A DNA stretch of 64,000 nt from Bombyx mori. Taxonomy: Eukaryota > Arthropoda > Insecta > Lepidoptera > Bombycidae. Of the stretch, positions 63,763-64,000 are shown piece by piece. Within the stretch, counting starts at the first letter, position 1, and each line of letters starts with the position of its first letter. A model generated the notes under the pieces. That model did no database searches. It had not been told where the DNA came from and worked only from the letters and a program-made list of their open reading frames with translations. Both the position numbers and the translations under genes were made by a program. Location: NCBI RefSeq assembly GCF_030269925.1, contig NC_085117.1, positions 5,298,231 through 5,362,230 on the forward strand. The letters are read 5' to 3'.

Positions 63763-64000
63763 AACCGGGAATTAATAGACAACAAATCTCGGTTTCGTAA
63801 AGAAAAGCAACCTGTTCCGGAACTCGCTTTAACGGTCGCGTCTTCTATCTCGCTCTGAACGTCTCGCTCGCTCGGGAAGCGCTCCCGCAAAGTGCGTCGG
63901 GTCTTAGATAATGTTTATGGTAAACGTACGACCCGTAGTGTTGATACCTATATCGAAAATTATTTCTGTGCTCACGAGCGCTTACGAAAAATTCAGAGTT

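Overview
The window is animal nuclear DNA, almost certainly a moth and most probably the domestic silkworm Bombyx mori. The evidence is about 30 full or partial copies of the Bm1 tRNA-derived SINE, many 3' ends of a jockey-like LINE, mariner-family transposons, and one spliced silk gene that I recognise as sericin-2 (Ser2). There are no bacterial-style operons. Nearly all short open frames outside Ser2 are remnants of mobile elements or chance frames.

Layout. 1-15 kb is a graveyard of repeats: a jockey-like LINE split by a 1.94-kb element with ~665-bp inverted repeats, a deleted mariner, two retroposed GC-rich LINE ends with clear target-site duplications, an RTE-type LINE split by Bm1, and a 5'-truncated jockey-like LINE carrying an odd 42-bp hairpin. 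About 15.1-28.3 kb is Ser2 on the + strand: a TATA promoter with candidate fork-head and POU sites, thirteen coding exons (15566-28080), and a polyadenylation signal at 28271. Its introns hold several SINEs and LINE fragments. 28.3-47 kb is again repeats plus AT-rich sequence in which I see no gene; 36.2-38.2 kb is a notably repeat-poor block. Around 47.3-47.56 kb there is a plausible promoter and short first coding exon of an unrecognised gene running out to the right. 48-64 kb contains more SINE and LINE pieces and one mariner with an uninterrupted 350-residue DD34D transposase and recognisable terminal inverted repeats.

Ser2 joins into 5,232 coding bases including the stop (1,743 residues). 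After a short secretory signal peptide come an 11-residue amphipathic repeat block (exon 3), charged serine-rich linker exons, a giant exon 9 with exactly 43 tandem copies of a 15-residue unit, and a poly-serine C-terminus. From the end of exon 3 onward every junction is in phase 1, so each internal exon from 4 to 12 can be skipped or duplicated without changing the frame. A ~1.1-kb tandem duplication near the 3' end has copied an exon, its introns and a resident Bm1 SINE at over 99% identity.

No clearly new biological system was found. The most noteworthy items are the higher-order structure of the exon 9 array, the recent exon duplication, the long-inverted-repeat element that still carries a two-exon acidic C-terminal coding remnant, the intact mariner, and the orphan first exon at 47.5 kb. 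All identifications rest on reading the sequence; no database search was run.
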